NCBI GenBank assembly: GCA_021779935.1 | Contig: JAJXZT010000004.1 | Coordinates: 1 to 64,000, forward strand | Source: Acidobacteriota bacterium | GTDB taxonomy: Bacteria; Acidobacteriota; Terriglobia; Terriglobales; Acidobacteriaceae | Direction of reading: 5' to 3' | Length of the DNA stretch: 64,000 nucleotides | Shown: in pieces, positions 53,365 through 61,953 of the stretch | How positions within the stretch are numbered: position 1 is the first letter of the stretch | Layout of the letters: each line of letters opens with the position of its first letter | Program-made: the position numbers and the translations under genes | The notes under the pieces: model-generated | What the model was told of the DNA's origin: nothing | What the model saw: only the letters and a program-made list of their open reading frames with translations | The model's database searches: none

Positions 53365-56300
53365 TGCCGCGCATAGAAGATATTGGCGCATTTAACAACG
53401 TACGCGAGTTGGGTCTTGCAAAACTTGTTCCTTCCGTTCCGCGCATCGCCATCGGAATGGGGACGTGTGGTCGCGGCAATGGAGCGGAGGGAATCTACCA
53501 CGCCTTTGCCGAAATGATTGAGCGCAGCGGCGTCGACGTTTATCTCACCAGTGTCGGATGCTTTGGTGCGTGCCACCAGGAACCGCTGGTGAATGTGCGT
53601 GTCCCCGGAAATCCTCTGGTGATGCTGCGACAAGTGCAGGCGAATGACGCTGGCCGCATTCTGCACGACCTGCAGGCCGGAAATATCACGCACGACCTGG
53701 TCTATTGCAAGATCGAGGACTGGGATCACATCACCACGAACATCCGTTACGGCCATGCGTATCCCGAAATTCCGGCATGGAGCGATATTCCATTCTTCAA
53801 GGGCCAGCGCAAGATCGTGCTACGTAATTGCGGGCTGATCAACCCGGATGACATCGAAGAGTACATCGCCGTCGGCGGATACCAGGCGCTTTACAAGGCG
53901 CTGATCGACGGGCGTCCGGAAGGCATTCTGGAGCAGCTTAAGGCGTCGAAGCTACGTGGTCGAGGCGGCGCCGGATATTTGACGGGCAACAAGTGGGAGT
54001 TCCTGTCCAAGGCAAAATCCGACCAGAAGTACATCATCTGCAATGCCGACGAGGGCGATCCCGGCGCGTATATGAACCGCAACGAGATCGAAAGCGACCC
54101 GCATTCGCTGATCGAAGGCATGATCATTGGCGGTTACGTCATGGGCGCTACGGAGGGAATCATCTACGTACGCGCCGAGTATCCGCTCGCGGTGCATCGC
54201 CTGAATCGCGCGATCGCCCAGGCGAGAGAGTACGGCATTCTTGGCGAGAATATTCTCGGACGCGGATTCAAATTCAATCTTCAACTTGTCGAAGGCGCCG
54301 GAGCGTTTGTGTGTGGAGAAGAGACTGCGCTTATCGCTTCGCTGGAAGGCCAGGCTGGAAGGCCGCGTCCGCGTCCGCCGTTCCCCGCTCAACATGGACT
54401 GTGGGGCAAGCCAAGCAACATCAACAACGTCGAAACGTGGTACAACGTCGCGCCCATCGTGTTGAAGGGACCGGCATGGTTCACCGAGACGGGCAGCGCG
54501 AAAAGCTCCGGAACGAAAGTCTTCTCGCTGGTCGGAAAGGTACGCAATACCGGGTTGGTCGAGATGCCGCTCGGCACGCCGCTCAAGACGTTTATTTATG
54601 ACATTGGCGAAGGCGGCGCCGTGGGCCGCGCGATCAAGTCCGTGCAAACCGGCGGACCTTCAGGCGGATGCATTCCGCAGGAAATGTTTGACACTGCTGT
54701 GGATTACGAAAGCCTTGCTCAACTCGGATCGATCATGGGTTCGGGCGGCATGGTGGTGATGGACGAAGACAACTGCATGGTTGACGTCGCCCGTTACTTC
54801 ATCGAGTTCACGAACTCGGAGTCGTGCGGCAAGTGCGTGCCCTGCCGTGTCGGGCTCAACAAGTCGCTGCGCATCCTGAACCGCATCACCACCGGTGCCG
54901 GTACGACGCGGCACCTGGATATCCTCGACGAGTTGAGTCGATACGTTCGCGACTGCTCGCTCTGCGGATTGGGACAAACGGCACCCAATCCAGTCCTGAC
55001 AATGGTACGTCACTTCCGGCAGGAATTCGAAGACCACATCGTGTCGCGCCGCTGCCAAGCAGGTGTTTGCGCGGAACTGGCGCTTTCGCCTTGCGAAAAC
55101 AGTTGCCCGCTGCATATGAACATTCCTCGGTTCCTGCAACTCTATAAGGAAAACCGGCTGGAAGAAGCGTTCGAGTCGATCATCATGGATAATCCGCTTC
55201 CGTGTTCGACCGGTCGTGTCTGCCAGCATCCGTGCGACAAGCGTTGCCGGCGTCAGACGATGGATGACTCGGTGAACATGCGCGAAGTGCATCGTTACAT
55301 CGCGGACAACATTCTTCTCTCTGACAAGTTCGAACCGATGGCCGAGCGCATTGCGGGACGAAAACTGGAACCGACCGGGCGCAAGATAGCGATCGTCGGA
55401 GCAGGCCCGACTGGCCTTACGGCGGCGTTCTACCTGGCGCTGCTTGGTCATGATGTGACGGTGTACGACCACATGCCGGAAGCCGGAGGCATGCTGCGCT
55501 TTGCATTGCCGGAGTATCGGCTGCCAAAGGCGGTACTGCGCCGGGAAATCGAACTGATCGAGCACCTCGGCGTGAAGTTTGTCTTCAACAGCAGGATCGG
55601 ATTCGATCTTCCCCTCAACGAACTGGACGACCGCTTCGACTCGGTATTCATCGCGATCGGCACGTGGAAGGAGTCCTGGGTCTACCTGCCTGGGACGGAA
55701 CTGAAGGGCGTCTACCCGGCGCTGCCGTTCCTGGAGCAGGTCTCGAAGAAGGCCCCCGTACAACTCGGACGTCGAGTGGCCGTGATTGGTGGTGGCAATG
55801 CCGCCATTGACTCGGCGCGCACGGCGCTGCGTGCCGGATCGGAAGTCACGGTGGTGTACCGGCGCGAACGCAAGGATATGCCAGCCATCGAAGAAGAGAC
55901 CGCCTCGGCCGAAGAAGAGGGCGCAAAGATCATGTTCCTCGCTGCACCGCACAGAATCATCGGCGATGCAAAAGGGAACGTGAGGGCGATTGAAATCGAG
56001 AAGACGAAGCTTGGCGAGTACGACTCGTCAGGGCGTCGCAAGCCGGTTCCGACCGGAGAGATTCTGCGCTTCGAATGTGACTCGGTCATTCTCGCCGTGG
56101 GGGAAACCGTGGACCTGGATTTCGCGAAGGCCTCCGGTCTGCAGATCCGCGACGGTGGAAGGATCGAAGTGAATCGCTTTTCGCTGGAAACCAGCCGGCC
56201 AAAGTTTTTTGCCGGTGGTGACGTGGTGACGGGCGCATCGAACGTTTCCAACGCGATGGCCTACGGAAAGCAGGCAGCACGAGCGATCGACGAACAATTG

Positions 56301-56522
56301 ATGGATGCGAAGCGCTGGGACAACCTCTTCCGGACGGTGGAATACGAACAGCGTCCGCCGGATTGTCCGAGCGACAGCCGGAGACATAAGCCGCATGAGC
56401 TTTCCGCGCAAAGCCGTGTGGGTTCAGAGGAGGAAGTTGTTCTGGGGCTGACACCTGAGGAAGCGCTGGACGAAGCCTGCCGTTGTCTCCGTTGTGATGT
56501 CAAAGTTGTTTCCGTGCGCTAG
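53364..56522 (+). CDS. hoxF: HoxF diaphorase fused to a GltD/NfnB-like module
   Basis: A 1052-residue fusion in one uninterrupted frame. Residues 1-120 are a thioredoxin-like domain (Cys35, 66, 70 visible; the family's first Cys is replaced by Gly31). The NuoF core has LRGRGGAGYLTG (197-208) for FMN/NAD, CNADEGDPGAY from residue 226, and a [4Fe-4S] motif CGKCVPC (488-494) plus Cys near 531-534. From about 555 a GltD-type N-domain carries two Cys-rich [4Fe-4S] sets (PCENSCPLHMNIP and CSTGRVCQHPCDKRC). An FAD site GAGPTG (679-684) and an NAD(P)H site GGGNAA (from about 809) follow, with YRRERKDMPA beyond. It probably oxidises or reduces NAD(H) and a second nucleotide; coupling is inferred, not shown. 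Confidence 0.92.
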   Translation: MPRIEDIGAFNNVRELGLAKLVPSVPRIAIGMGTCGRGNGAEGIYHAFAEMIERSGVDVYLTSVGCFGACHQEPLVNVRVPGNPLVMLRQVQANDAGRILHDLQAGNITHDLVYCKIEDWDHITTNIRYGHAYPEIPAWSDIPFFKGQRKIVLRNCGLINPDDIEEYIAVGGYQALYKALIDGRPEGILEQLKASKLRGRGGAGYLTGNKWEFLSKAKSDQKYIICNADEGDPGAYMNRNEIESDPHSLIEGMIIGGYVMGATEGIIYVRAEYPLAVHRLNRAIAQAREYGILGENILGRGFKFNLQLVEGAGAFVCGEETALIASLEGQAGRPRPRPPFPAQHGLWGKPSNINNVETWYNVAPIVLKGPAWFTETGSAKSSGTKVFSLVGKVRNTGLVEMPLGTPLKTFIYDIGEGGAVGRAIKSVQTGGPSGGCIPQEMFDTAVDYESLAQLGSIMGSGGMVVMDEDNCMVDVARYFIEFTNSESCGKCVPCRVGLNKSLRILNRITTGAGTTRHLDILDELSRYVRDCSLCGLGQTAPNPVLTMVRHFRQEFEDHIVSRRCQAGVCAELALSPCENSCPLHMNIPRFLQLYKENRLEEAFESIIMDNPLPCSTGRVCQHPCDKRCRRQTMDDSVNMREVHRYIADNILLSDKFEPMAERIAGRKLEPTGRKIAIVGAGPTGLTAAFYLALLGHDVTVYDHMPEAGGMLRFALPEYRLPKAVLRREIELIEHLGVKFVFNSRIGFDLPLNELDDRFDSVFIAIGTWKESWVYLPGTELKGVYPALPFLEQVSKKAPVQLGRRVAVIGGGNAAIDSARTALRAGSEVTVVYRRERKDMPAIEEETASAEEEGAKIMFLAAPHRIIGDAKGNVRAIEIEKTKLGEYDSSGRRKPVPTGEILRFECDSVILAVGETVDLDFAKASGLQIRDGGRIEVNRFSLETSRPKFFAGGDVVTGASNVSNAMAYGKQAARAIDEQLMDAKRWDNLFRTVEYEQRPPDCPSDSRRHKPHELSAQSRVGSEEEVVLGLTPEEALDEACRCLRCDVKVVSVR

Positions 56523-56536
56523 AGAGGAGCCGAACC

Positions 56537-57250
56537 GTGGCAAAAAAGACAATCTCGATTCGTATCGACGGCGAACTGGTGAACGCCGTGGAAGGGCAGA
56601 GCATCCTCGAAGCGGCCCGGGCGAGCAACAAAACAATTCCGACGCTCTGCTTTCTGGAAGGACTCTCCTCTGTTGGCGCATGCAGACTCTGCATGGTGGA
56701 GGTGTCGGGCGTCGATCGTATGCTGCCGGCCTGTACGACGCCGGTGCAGGATGGCATGTCGGTTACGACGACTTCACCGAAACTCGCACGATATCGCCGC
56801 ATCACCATCGAACTGCTGCTGGTGGAGAGAAATCATGTTTGCGCGGTTTGCGTGTCCAACGGACACTGTGAACTGCAATCCATGGCTACTTCGCTCGGCG
56901 TGACGAACGTGCGATTCGCCTATAACTATCCCAAGCTGCCGGTGGACCTCTCGCACCCGCGCTTTGTTCTTGATCACAACCGCTGCATTCTCTGTACGCG
57001 CTGCGTTCGCGTTTGCGCGGAGTTGGAGGGTGCACATGTGTGGGATCTGACCAATCGCGGAATCCACGCCAGGATCATCAGCGACCTGAACCAGAAGTGG
57101 GGAGAGGCGAAGAGTTGCACGAACTGCGGGAAATGCGTGCAGGCATGTCCCACAGGTGCGCTGGCCGAGAAAGGCAAGGCGATCGAAGAGATGGTGAAGT
57201 CAACGGAAAACATCAGTACGATCATGCGCCGGAGAGGAGTCGAGGCATGA
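56537..57250 (+). CDS. hoxU: HoxU: ferredoxin-like diaphorase subunit
   Basis: The 237-residue protein has an N-terminal plant-ferredoxin-like [2Fe-2S] domain (Cys set around residues 38, 49, 52 and 66). A NuoG-type His/Cys motif with HVCAVCVSNGHC follows, then two C-terminal [4Fe-4S] sets (CILCTRCVRVC and CTNCGKCVQACP). It should be the electron wire between HoxF and HoxY. It uses GTG 56537, 14 bases after the hoxF stop, with GAGGAG upstream. It ends by overlapping hoxY. Confidence 0.93.
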   Translation: MAKKTISIRIDGELVNAVEGQSILEAARASNKTIPTLCFLEGLSSVGACRLCMVEVSGVDRMLPACTTPVQDGMSVTTTSPKLARYRRITIELLLVERNHVCAVCVSNGHCELQSMATSLGVTNVRFAYNYPKLPVDLSHPRFVLDHNRCILCTRCVRVCAELEGAHVWDLTNRGIHARIISDLNQKWGEAKSCTNCGKCVQACPTGALAEKGKAIEEMVKSTENISTIMRRRGVEA

Positions 57251-57774
57251 AAAAGGTGAAGCTCGCTACCGTGTGGCTCGATGGCTGCTCCGGTTGTCAC
57301 ATGTCGCTGCTTGACATGGACGCGGCGATCATCTCGGTTGTCCGCAAGGTGGACATCGTGTACGGCCCGTTAGTCGATGCGCAGGTCTTCCCGGAGGACG
57401 TAGACGTTACGCTGGTGGAAGGCGCGGTGAGTTCCCAGGAGGACATCAGCAAACTGCAGCTCATCCGTCAGCGAACAAAACTTCTGGTTGCGCTCGGGGA
57501 TTGCGCTGTTACATCCAATGTGCCGGGAATGCGGAATACGATTCCGGTGAACAAACTGCTGCAGGGTATCTACATCGAGAAGATGCAGGATGGACGCATC
57601 CCAGGAGATCATCTGCCGCAACTGCTCAAGCATTCCCGTCCGTTGCAGGATTTTGTGAAAGTTGATCTGTGTATGCCCGGTTGTCCCCCTTCTTCCCGGG
57701 CTATTTCCGGCATGCTCAACGACTTGCTGGAAGGGCGCAAGCCCGACGTGAATGCCAAGGTGAAGTTCGGGTAA
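57247..57774 (+). CDS. hoxY: HoxY: [NiFe]-hydrogenase small subunit
   Basis: The start is ATG 57247, inside the hoxU stop; the longer in-frame extension lies in hoxU and is rejected. The 175-residue small subunit has the proximal [4Fe-4S] ligands: Cys14 and Cys17 in LDGCSGCH, a later GDC near residue 82 and CMPGCPPS near 139-146. There is no extra ferredoxin-like C-terminal domain or Tat signal, so this is a soluble cytosolic enzyme. It pairs with HoxH encoded 10 bases downstream. Confidence 0.94.
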   Translation: MKKVKLATVWLDGCSGCHMSLLDMDAAIISVVRKVDIVYGPLVDAQVFPEDVDVTLVEGAVSSQEDISKLQLIRQRTKLLVALGDCAVTSNVPGMRNTIPVNKLLQGIYIEKMQDGRIPGDHLPQLLKHSRPLQDFVKVDLCMPGCPPSSRAISGMLNDLLEGRKPDVNAKVKFG

Positions 57775-57784
57775 GGAGCATCCG

Positions 57785-59203
57785 ATGAAGCGAATTACGA
57801 TCGATCCGGTAAGCCGGATCGAAGGTCATGCACGAGTTACGATCCTTGTCGACGACGCCGGAAACGTTGCGAACACGCAGTTCCAGGTGACGCAGGTTCG
57901 AGGCTTTGAGAAGTTCACCGAAGGCCGGCCCTTCTACGAAATGCCTGGGATTACGTCGCGAATCTGCGGCATTTGTCCCGTCAGCCACCAACTTGCCTCG
58001 GCCAAGGCGTGCGATGAGATCATCGCCGTCCGGTTGCCCGTCGCGGCGCGCAAGTTGCGCGAGCTGATACATTACGCCCAGTTCGTGCAGTCGCACGCCC
58101 TCAGCTTCTTTTATCTGTCTTCTCCAGACCTGCTGCTTGGGATGGATGCAGACCCGGCCACACGTAACGTGGTCGGCGTGATCGAGGCGCATCCCGAACT
58201 TGCGCGCGACGGAATCGAACTCAGGAAATTTGGATTGCAGGTGATTGAGTCACTGGCGCAGGAGCGCGTCCATGCTTCGTGGATCGTTCCTGGCGGCGTG
58301 GGCTCGCCGATGTCCGCGCAAGTGCGCGACCATATTCTGGCCGACCTGCCGGGTGTGATGGCAATCGCCGAGCGCACCCTCAGCCTGTTCAAAGGAGCGA
58401 TCGACGGATTCAAGGATGAGATCGATTACTTCGGTTCGGCTCCTACCATGCACGCTGGACTGACCGATTCAGTTGGCAATGCCCAGCTATACGATGGCAC
58501 GATTCGCTTCCTCGATTCCGACGGAAAGATGGTGCAGGACCGAATCCCCTCCGAGCGGTACGCCGATTTCATCGGGGAAGCCACGGTGCGCGACTCATAC
58601 TTGAAGGCGCCGTTCTATAAACCTCTTGGATATCCGGCTGGAATCTACCGGGTCGGTGCCTTGGCCCGCGTGAATGTAATTGATGCATTTGGAACCCCCC
58701 GCGCAGATGGCGAACTTGCCGAGTTCCGCCAGCGCTTTGGCCGGATGCCGCACAGTTCGTTCCTCTATCACTACGCGAGGTTGCTGGAGATTCTCTATGC
58801 GCTGGAGAAAATGAAGGCGCTGCTCGCCGAGCCGGATATTCTAAGCACACACGTGCGTGCGAATGCTTCCGTGAACGCGATGGAGGGAATCGGAATCATT
58901 GAAGCGCCGCGCGGTCTGCTGATTCATCACTACAAAGTGAATGAAGATGGTGCGATTCAATGGGCGAACCTGATCGTCGCCACCGGGCACAACAATCTTG
59001 CCATCAGCCGGAGCGTCCAACAGGTCAGCGAACACTTTATCAAGGGCGATCACATTGAAGAAGGAGCGGTCAACAGGGTGGCCGCGGTGATTCGCGCGTA
59101 CGACCCATGCCTTAGCTGCTCGACACACGCGGACGGCACGCCCGCAGTGCGCATCGAACTGGTCGATCCACGGGGCCGCGTGCTTGATGTTGCAGGCGGC
59201 TGA
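57785..59203 (+). CDS. hoxH: HoxH: [NiFe]-hydrogenase large subunit
   Basis: The 472-residue large subunit starts at ATG 57785 with AAGGAG upstream. The N-terminal L1 motif RICGICPVSH has Ni ligands Cys61 and Cys64. The C-terminal L2 motif DPCLSCSTH has Cys442, Cys445 and the terminal His448. A 24-residue tail after His448 is typical of unprocessed HoxH, which a maturation protease removes. HoxEFUYH order and subunit sizes match group 3d bidirectional NAD-linked hydrogenases. No HypA-F or HoxW gene is in the window. A terminator follows. Confidence 0.95.
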   Translation: MKRITIDPVSRIEGHARVTILVDDAGNVANTQFQVTQVRGFEKFTEGRPFYEMPGITSRICGICPVSHQLASAKACDEIIAVRLPVAARKLRELIHYAQFVQSHALSFFYLSSPDLLLGMDADPATRNVVGVIEAHPELARDGIELRKFGLQVIESLAQERVHASWIVPGGVGSPMSAQVRDHILADLPGVMAIAERTLSLFKGAIDGFKDEIDYFGSAPTMHAGLTDSVGNAQLYDGTIRFLDSDGKMVQDRIPSERYADFIGEATVRDSYLKAPFYKPLGYPAGIYRVGALARVNVIDAFGTPRADGELAEFRQRFGRMPHSSFLYHYARLLEILYALEKMKALLAEPDILSTHVRANASVNAMEGIGIIEAPRGLLIHHYKVNEDGAIQWANLIVATGHNNLAISRSVQQVSEHFIKGDHIEEGAVNRVAAVIRAYDPCLSCSTHADGTPAVRIELVDPRGRVLDVAGG

Positions 59204-59229
59204 AACTGAAATCGCTTCAAAACGCAAAA

Positions 59230-59257
59230 GCGCCGGCCATTGAGCCGGCGCCTTTGT
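59230..59257. terminator. Terminator between hoxH and the efflux operon
   Basis: An 8-bp GC stem (59230-59237 with 59244-59251) has a 6-base loop and is followed by CTTTGT on the plus strand. The convergent genes hoxH and the efflux outer-membrane gene end on either side, so it can serve both strands. Confidence 0.75.
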
Positions 59258-59268
59258 CTCTACGCGAA

Positions 59269-60738
59269 TTACTGCTGCACTGCCTGTTTTGCAGTAGGTT
59301 TCACCTGGAAGTTCTGCAAAGTGGATGCGTCCCAACCGCCGCCCAGCGCCTTGGCGAGATAGACTGACGCGATCATCTGCTGTCCAAGTATCTGCGATGC
59401 GAGGCGCTGGTTTGCCAATAGCGACTCCTGCGCCTGGATGACGTTGAGGTAGTTCGTCATTCCGCCAACATAACGATTGTTCGCGATTGTGAGCGTTCGC
59501 TGCGAATCTTCCACCGCCTGGTGCTGAGTCTGGGCCGCCTTCCCGAGTTCGCTGAGTCCGGAGAGACCGTCCTCGACCTGTTGGAATGCGACAAGGACCG
59601 TCTGACGATAGTTTGCCACCGCGGCGCTGTATCCGGCCTTGGCGTATGCGAGTTGTGCGCGGTTGCGTCCGCCATTGAAGACGGTTTGCAGGGCGCTCAC
59701 GCCGAGGCTCCAGAAGCTGCTTGGTGCGGATACGAGCGACGCGATATCGCGGGTCTGCGTTCCTACGCTGCCACCAATGATGACGTCCGGGTAGAAGGCT
59801 GCCTTCGCGATTCCAATCTGTGCGTTGGTTGCCTCCATCATTCTCTCCGCTTCGGCGATGTCCGGTCTTCGTTCAAGCACATCGGAAGGAACGCCGATGG
59901 GAATCACCGGGACTGCTGCCTTCAGCGGGTGCACTGCAACGGAGAACGTGGACGCAGATTGCCCAACCAACACCGCGATTGCATGTTCGTACTGATTTCG
60001 CTGCTGTTGCAGGAGGGACATCTGCGTGCGCGCCGCATCCAGCACTGTTTTCTGCTGTGCAACTTCCAGGCCGGAGGCAATCCCGCCGCGCTCGCGATTC
60101 TCGACCAGTTGCAGTCCCTTTTGCTCAATCGCGACGCTGTCGCGTACGACGCCGATCTCCGAATCGAGTTCGCGCAGAGTGAAGTAATCGGCAGCGAGTT
60201 CGGCGGTCAGAATCAGTTGCGCATTCTGAAGGTCAGCGGCACTCGCCTGGTACGATGCGTTCGCGGCTTCCAGATTGTGGTGAAGCCGCCCGAATACATC
60301 AGTTTCATAGCTGATAGCGAACGGGAGATTGAAAACATTCTGCGTGACCGCGGTAGTTGGTGGCGTTCCTCCCAGGGAGGGCCGATTCGCGGAGACGCGC
60401 TGACGCTGAAGGTTCGGATTGAAGCCGACCTGCGGAAACAGCGCGGACGAAGCAACATAGGCGGCTGCGCGAGCTTGCTCCAGGCGCGATTGCGCGGCCG
60501 ACAACGTCTGATTCGACGCCAGCACCTGCTGTTCGTAACCGTTCAGCGTGTCATCATCAAAGATTGTCCACCACGTTCCCTTCGGGAGAGAATCCTTGGG
60601 CGCAGCGGCACGCCAAGGCCGTTCACTCTTCCATTGTGCCGGCGCCTGGTAGTTCGGACGCTGATACTTTGGGCCAACGGCGCAGCCCGCCAGCAGACTA
60701 CAGCACAGAGCGCCCGCTGCCAGTGAAGCAAATTTCAT
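59269..60738 (-). CDS. NodT/TolC-family RND outer-membrane lipoprotein
   Basis: The 489-residue protein begins with a lipoprotein signal (LLAGC lipobox) and has the tandem helical repeats of TolC-like efflux channels (two halves around residues 60-260 and 270-470). It should form the outer-membrane exit duct of the tripartite RND pump encoded upstream. Its start ATG overlaps the adaptor stop by four bases. It is the last gene in the minus-strand order permease, adaptor, outer-membrane factor. Confidence 0.92.
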   Translation of the reverse strand: MKFASLAAGALCCSLLAGCAVGPKYQRPNYQAPAQWKSERPWRAAAPKDSLPKGTWWTIFDDDTLNGYEQQVLASNQTLSAAQSRLEQARAAAYVASSALFPQVGFNPNLQRQRVSANRPSLGGTPPTTAVTQNVFNLPFAISYETDVFGRLHHNLEAANASYQASAADLQNAQLILTAELAADYFTLRELDSEIGVVRDSVAIEQKGLQLVENRERGGIASGLEVAQQKTVLDAARTQMSLLQQQRNQYEHAIAVLVGQSASTFSVAVHPLKAAVPVIPIGVPSDVLERRPDIAEAERMMEATNAQIGIAKAAFYPDVIIGGSVGTQTRDIASLVSAPSSFWSLGVSALQTVFNGGRNRAQLAYAKAGYSAAVANYRQTVLVAFQQVEDGLSGLSELGKAAQTQHQAVEDSQRTLTIANNRYVGGMTNYLNVIQAQESLLANQRLASQILGQQMIASVYLAKALGGGWDASTLQNFQVKPTAKQAVQQ

Positions 60739-61919
60739 TGCTGGCTCCCGCTTGCGACGTGTACGGTCGCGCCATTTTCAAGTGAATCCGGCGGATTCAC
60801 GACTACGTTGTCCCCGGGCGAAATCCCCGTCAAAACTTCCACAGACGTACCGAAGTCACGACCAATGGTAATTGCCTGGAGCGATACCTTGCCGTCGTTT
60901 CCGACAATAGCCGCTTGAAGCCCGTGTGCCCGGAAGATCAGAGCGTTTTCCGGCAGCGTCATTTTGCCGGCATCCGTGCGTGCCGCGAAGTGCACTTCGA
61001 CGAATGCTCCCGGCAATAACGCGCGATCGTGGTTGGGAACATCGATCTCTGTCAAGAGTGTGCGTGTAGCGGGATCGATGGCGTCAGCCGTGCGCACAAC
61101 CTTGCCGGGAAACTTCTTGCCGGGGTACTCGGTCATTGCGAGATAGGCCGACATGCCGCGGTGGATCGCAGGAGCATACGCTTGCGGAACATTTACGTAG
61201 GCGCGCAGTACGCCGACTTCCGCGATGTCGAACAACTCATGGTTCGACCCGCCGTTACCAGCGTTGATCAGCGCTCCGACGTCAACATTGCGCTTGGTTA
61301 TCACTCCTGCGAAAGGTGCGTAAACGTGCTTGAACGACTCAAGCTGCTCGAGGCGCTTTACGTTTGCATCCGCCGCAGCCAGGTTCGCCTGTGCCTGCCG
61401 ATACCCGCTGACCATCTGGTCGGTTTCCTGTTGAGAGACGGAATCGGTTTTGCGCAAATCCTGCCAGCGTGTCGCGGATATCTTCGCCAGTTGAAGCTGC
61501 GCCTGCGTCTGCTCGCGCACCGCCCTGGCCTGCATCAGTTCCTGGTCCACTTCCGGCGTGTCGATATCTGCCAGCAATGCGCCCTTTGTTACGCGGCTGC
61601 CAATGTCCTTGTACCAGTGGAGAAGGTATCCATTCGTACGCGCGTAGATGGGTGACTCGGTGTAAGCCTGTAATGAAGCCGGAAGAACGATTTCCTGGTC
61701 AGGCTTCTCCATCTTCGGTTGCACAATGGCCACCATTGGAATCGCCAACTGGTCGGTTTCTTTGGCCAGCACTTTCTCGGAATGGATACGGGAAGCGATG
61801 CTTACGGCGCCACCCGCCAGCAGCAAAACAAACAGCACTATGCCGATCGTTTTCACCGTGCGTGTCGAGGCTCGCGGAGGAGTATCTTGTCCCGGATTTG
61901 TTGTTTCAGCGTGATGCAT
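60735..61919 (-). CDS. RND efflux periplasmic adaptor (HlyD/AcrA type)
   Basis: The start is ATG 61919 (MHHAETTNPGQD), chosen because upstream frame codons overlap the permease end and lack a site. The 394-residue membrane-fusion protein has one N-terminal membrane helix (about residues 24-44), a lipoyl-like domain split by a helical hairpin (about 80-220), and beta-barrel and membrane-proximal domains. It bridges the permease and the outer-membrane channel. The operon order and overlapping stops/starts support a single efflux system. Substrate is unknown. Confidence 0.92.
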   Translation of the reverse strand: MHHAETTNPGQDTPPRASTRTVKTIGIVLFVLLLAGGAVSIASRIHSEKVLAKETDQLAIPMVAIVQPKMEKPDQEIVLPASLQAYTESPIYARTNGYLLHWYKDIGSRVTKGALLADIDTPEVDQELMQARAVREQTQAQLQLAKISATRWQDLRKTDSVSQQETDQMVSGYRQAQANLAAADANVKRLEQLESFKHVYAPFAGVITKRNVDVGALINAGNGGSNHELFDIAEVGVLRAYVNVPQAYAPAIHRGMSAYLAMTEYPGKKFPGKVVRTADAIDPATRTLLTEIDVPNHDRALLPGAFVEVHFAARTDAGKMTLPENALIFRAHGLQAAIVGNDGKVSLQAITIGRDFGTSVEVLTGISPGDNVVVNPPDSLENGATVHVASGSQQ

Positions 61920-61953
61920 GTCGATCGTGACTCCTTGCCTAACTGCTAAGAGA

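Noticed and set aside
54660-55952. Antisense 430-codon ORF opposite hoxF
   Set aside because: Entirely inside hoxF on the other strand, with Arg/His-rich random composition.
59521-60726. Plus-strand frame opposite the NodT-type outer-membrane gene
   Set aside because: Cys-rich nonsense composition over a confident gene.
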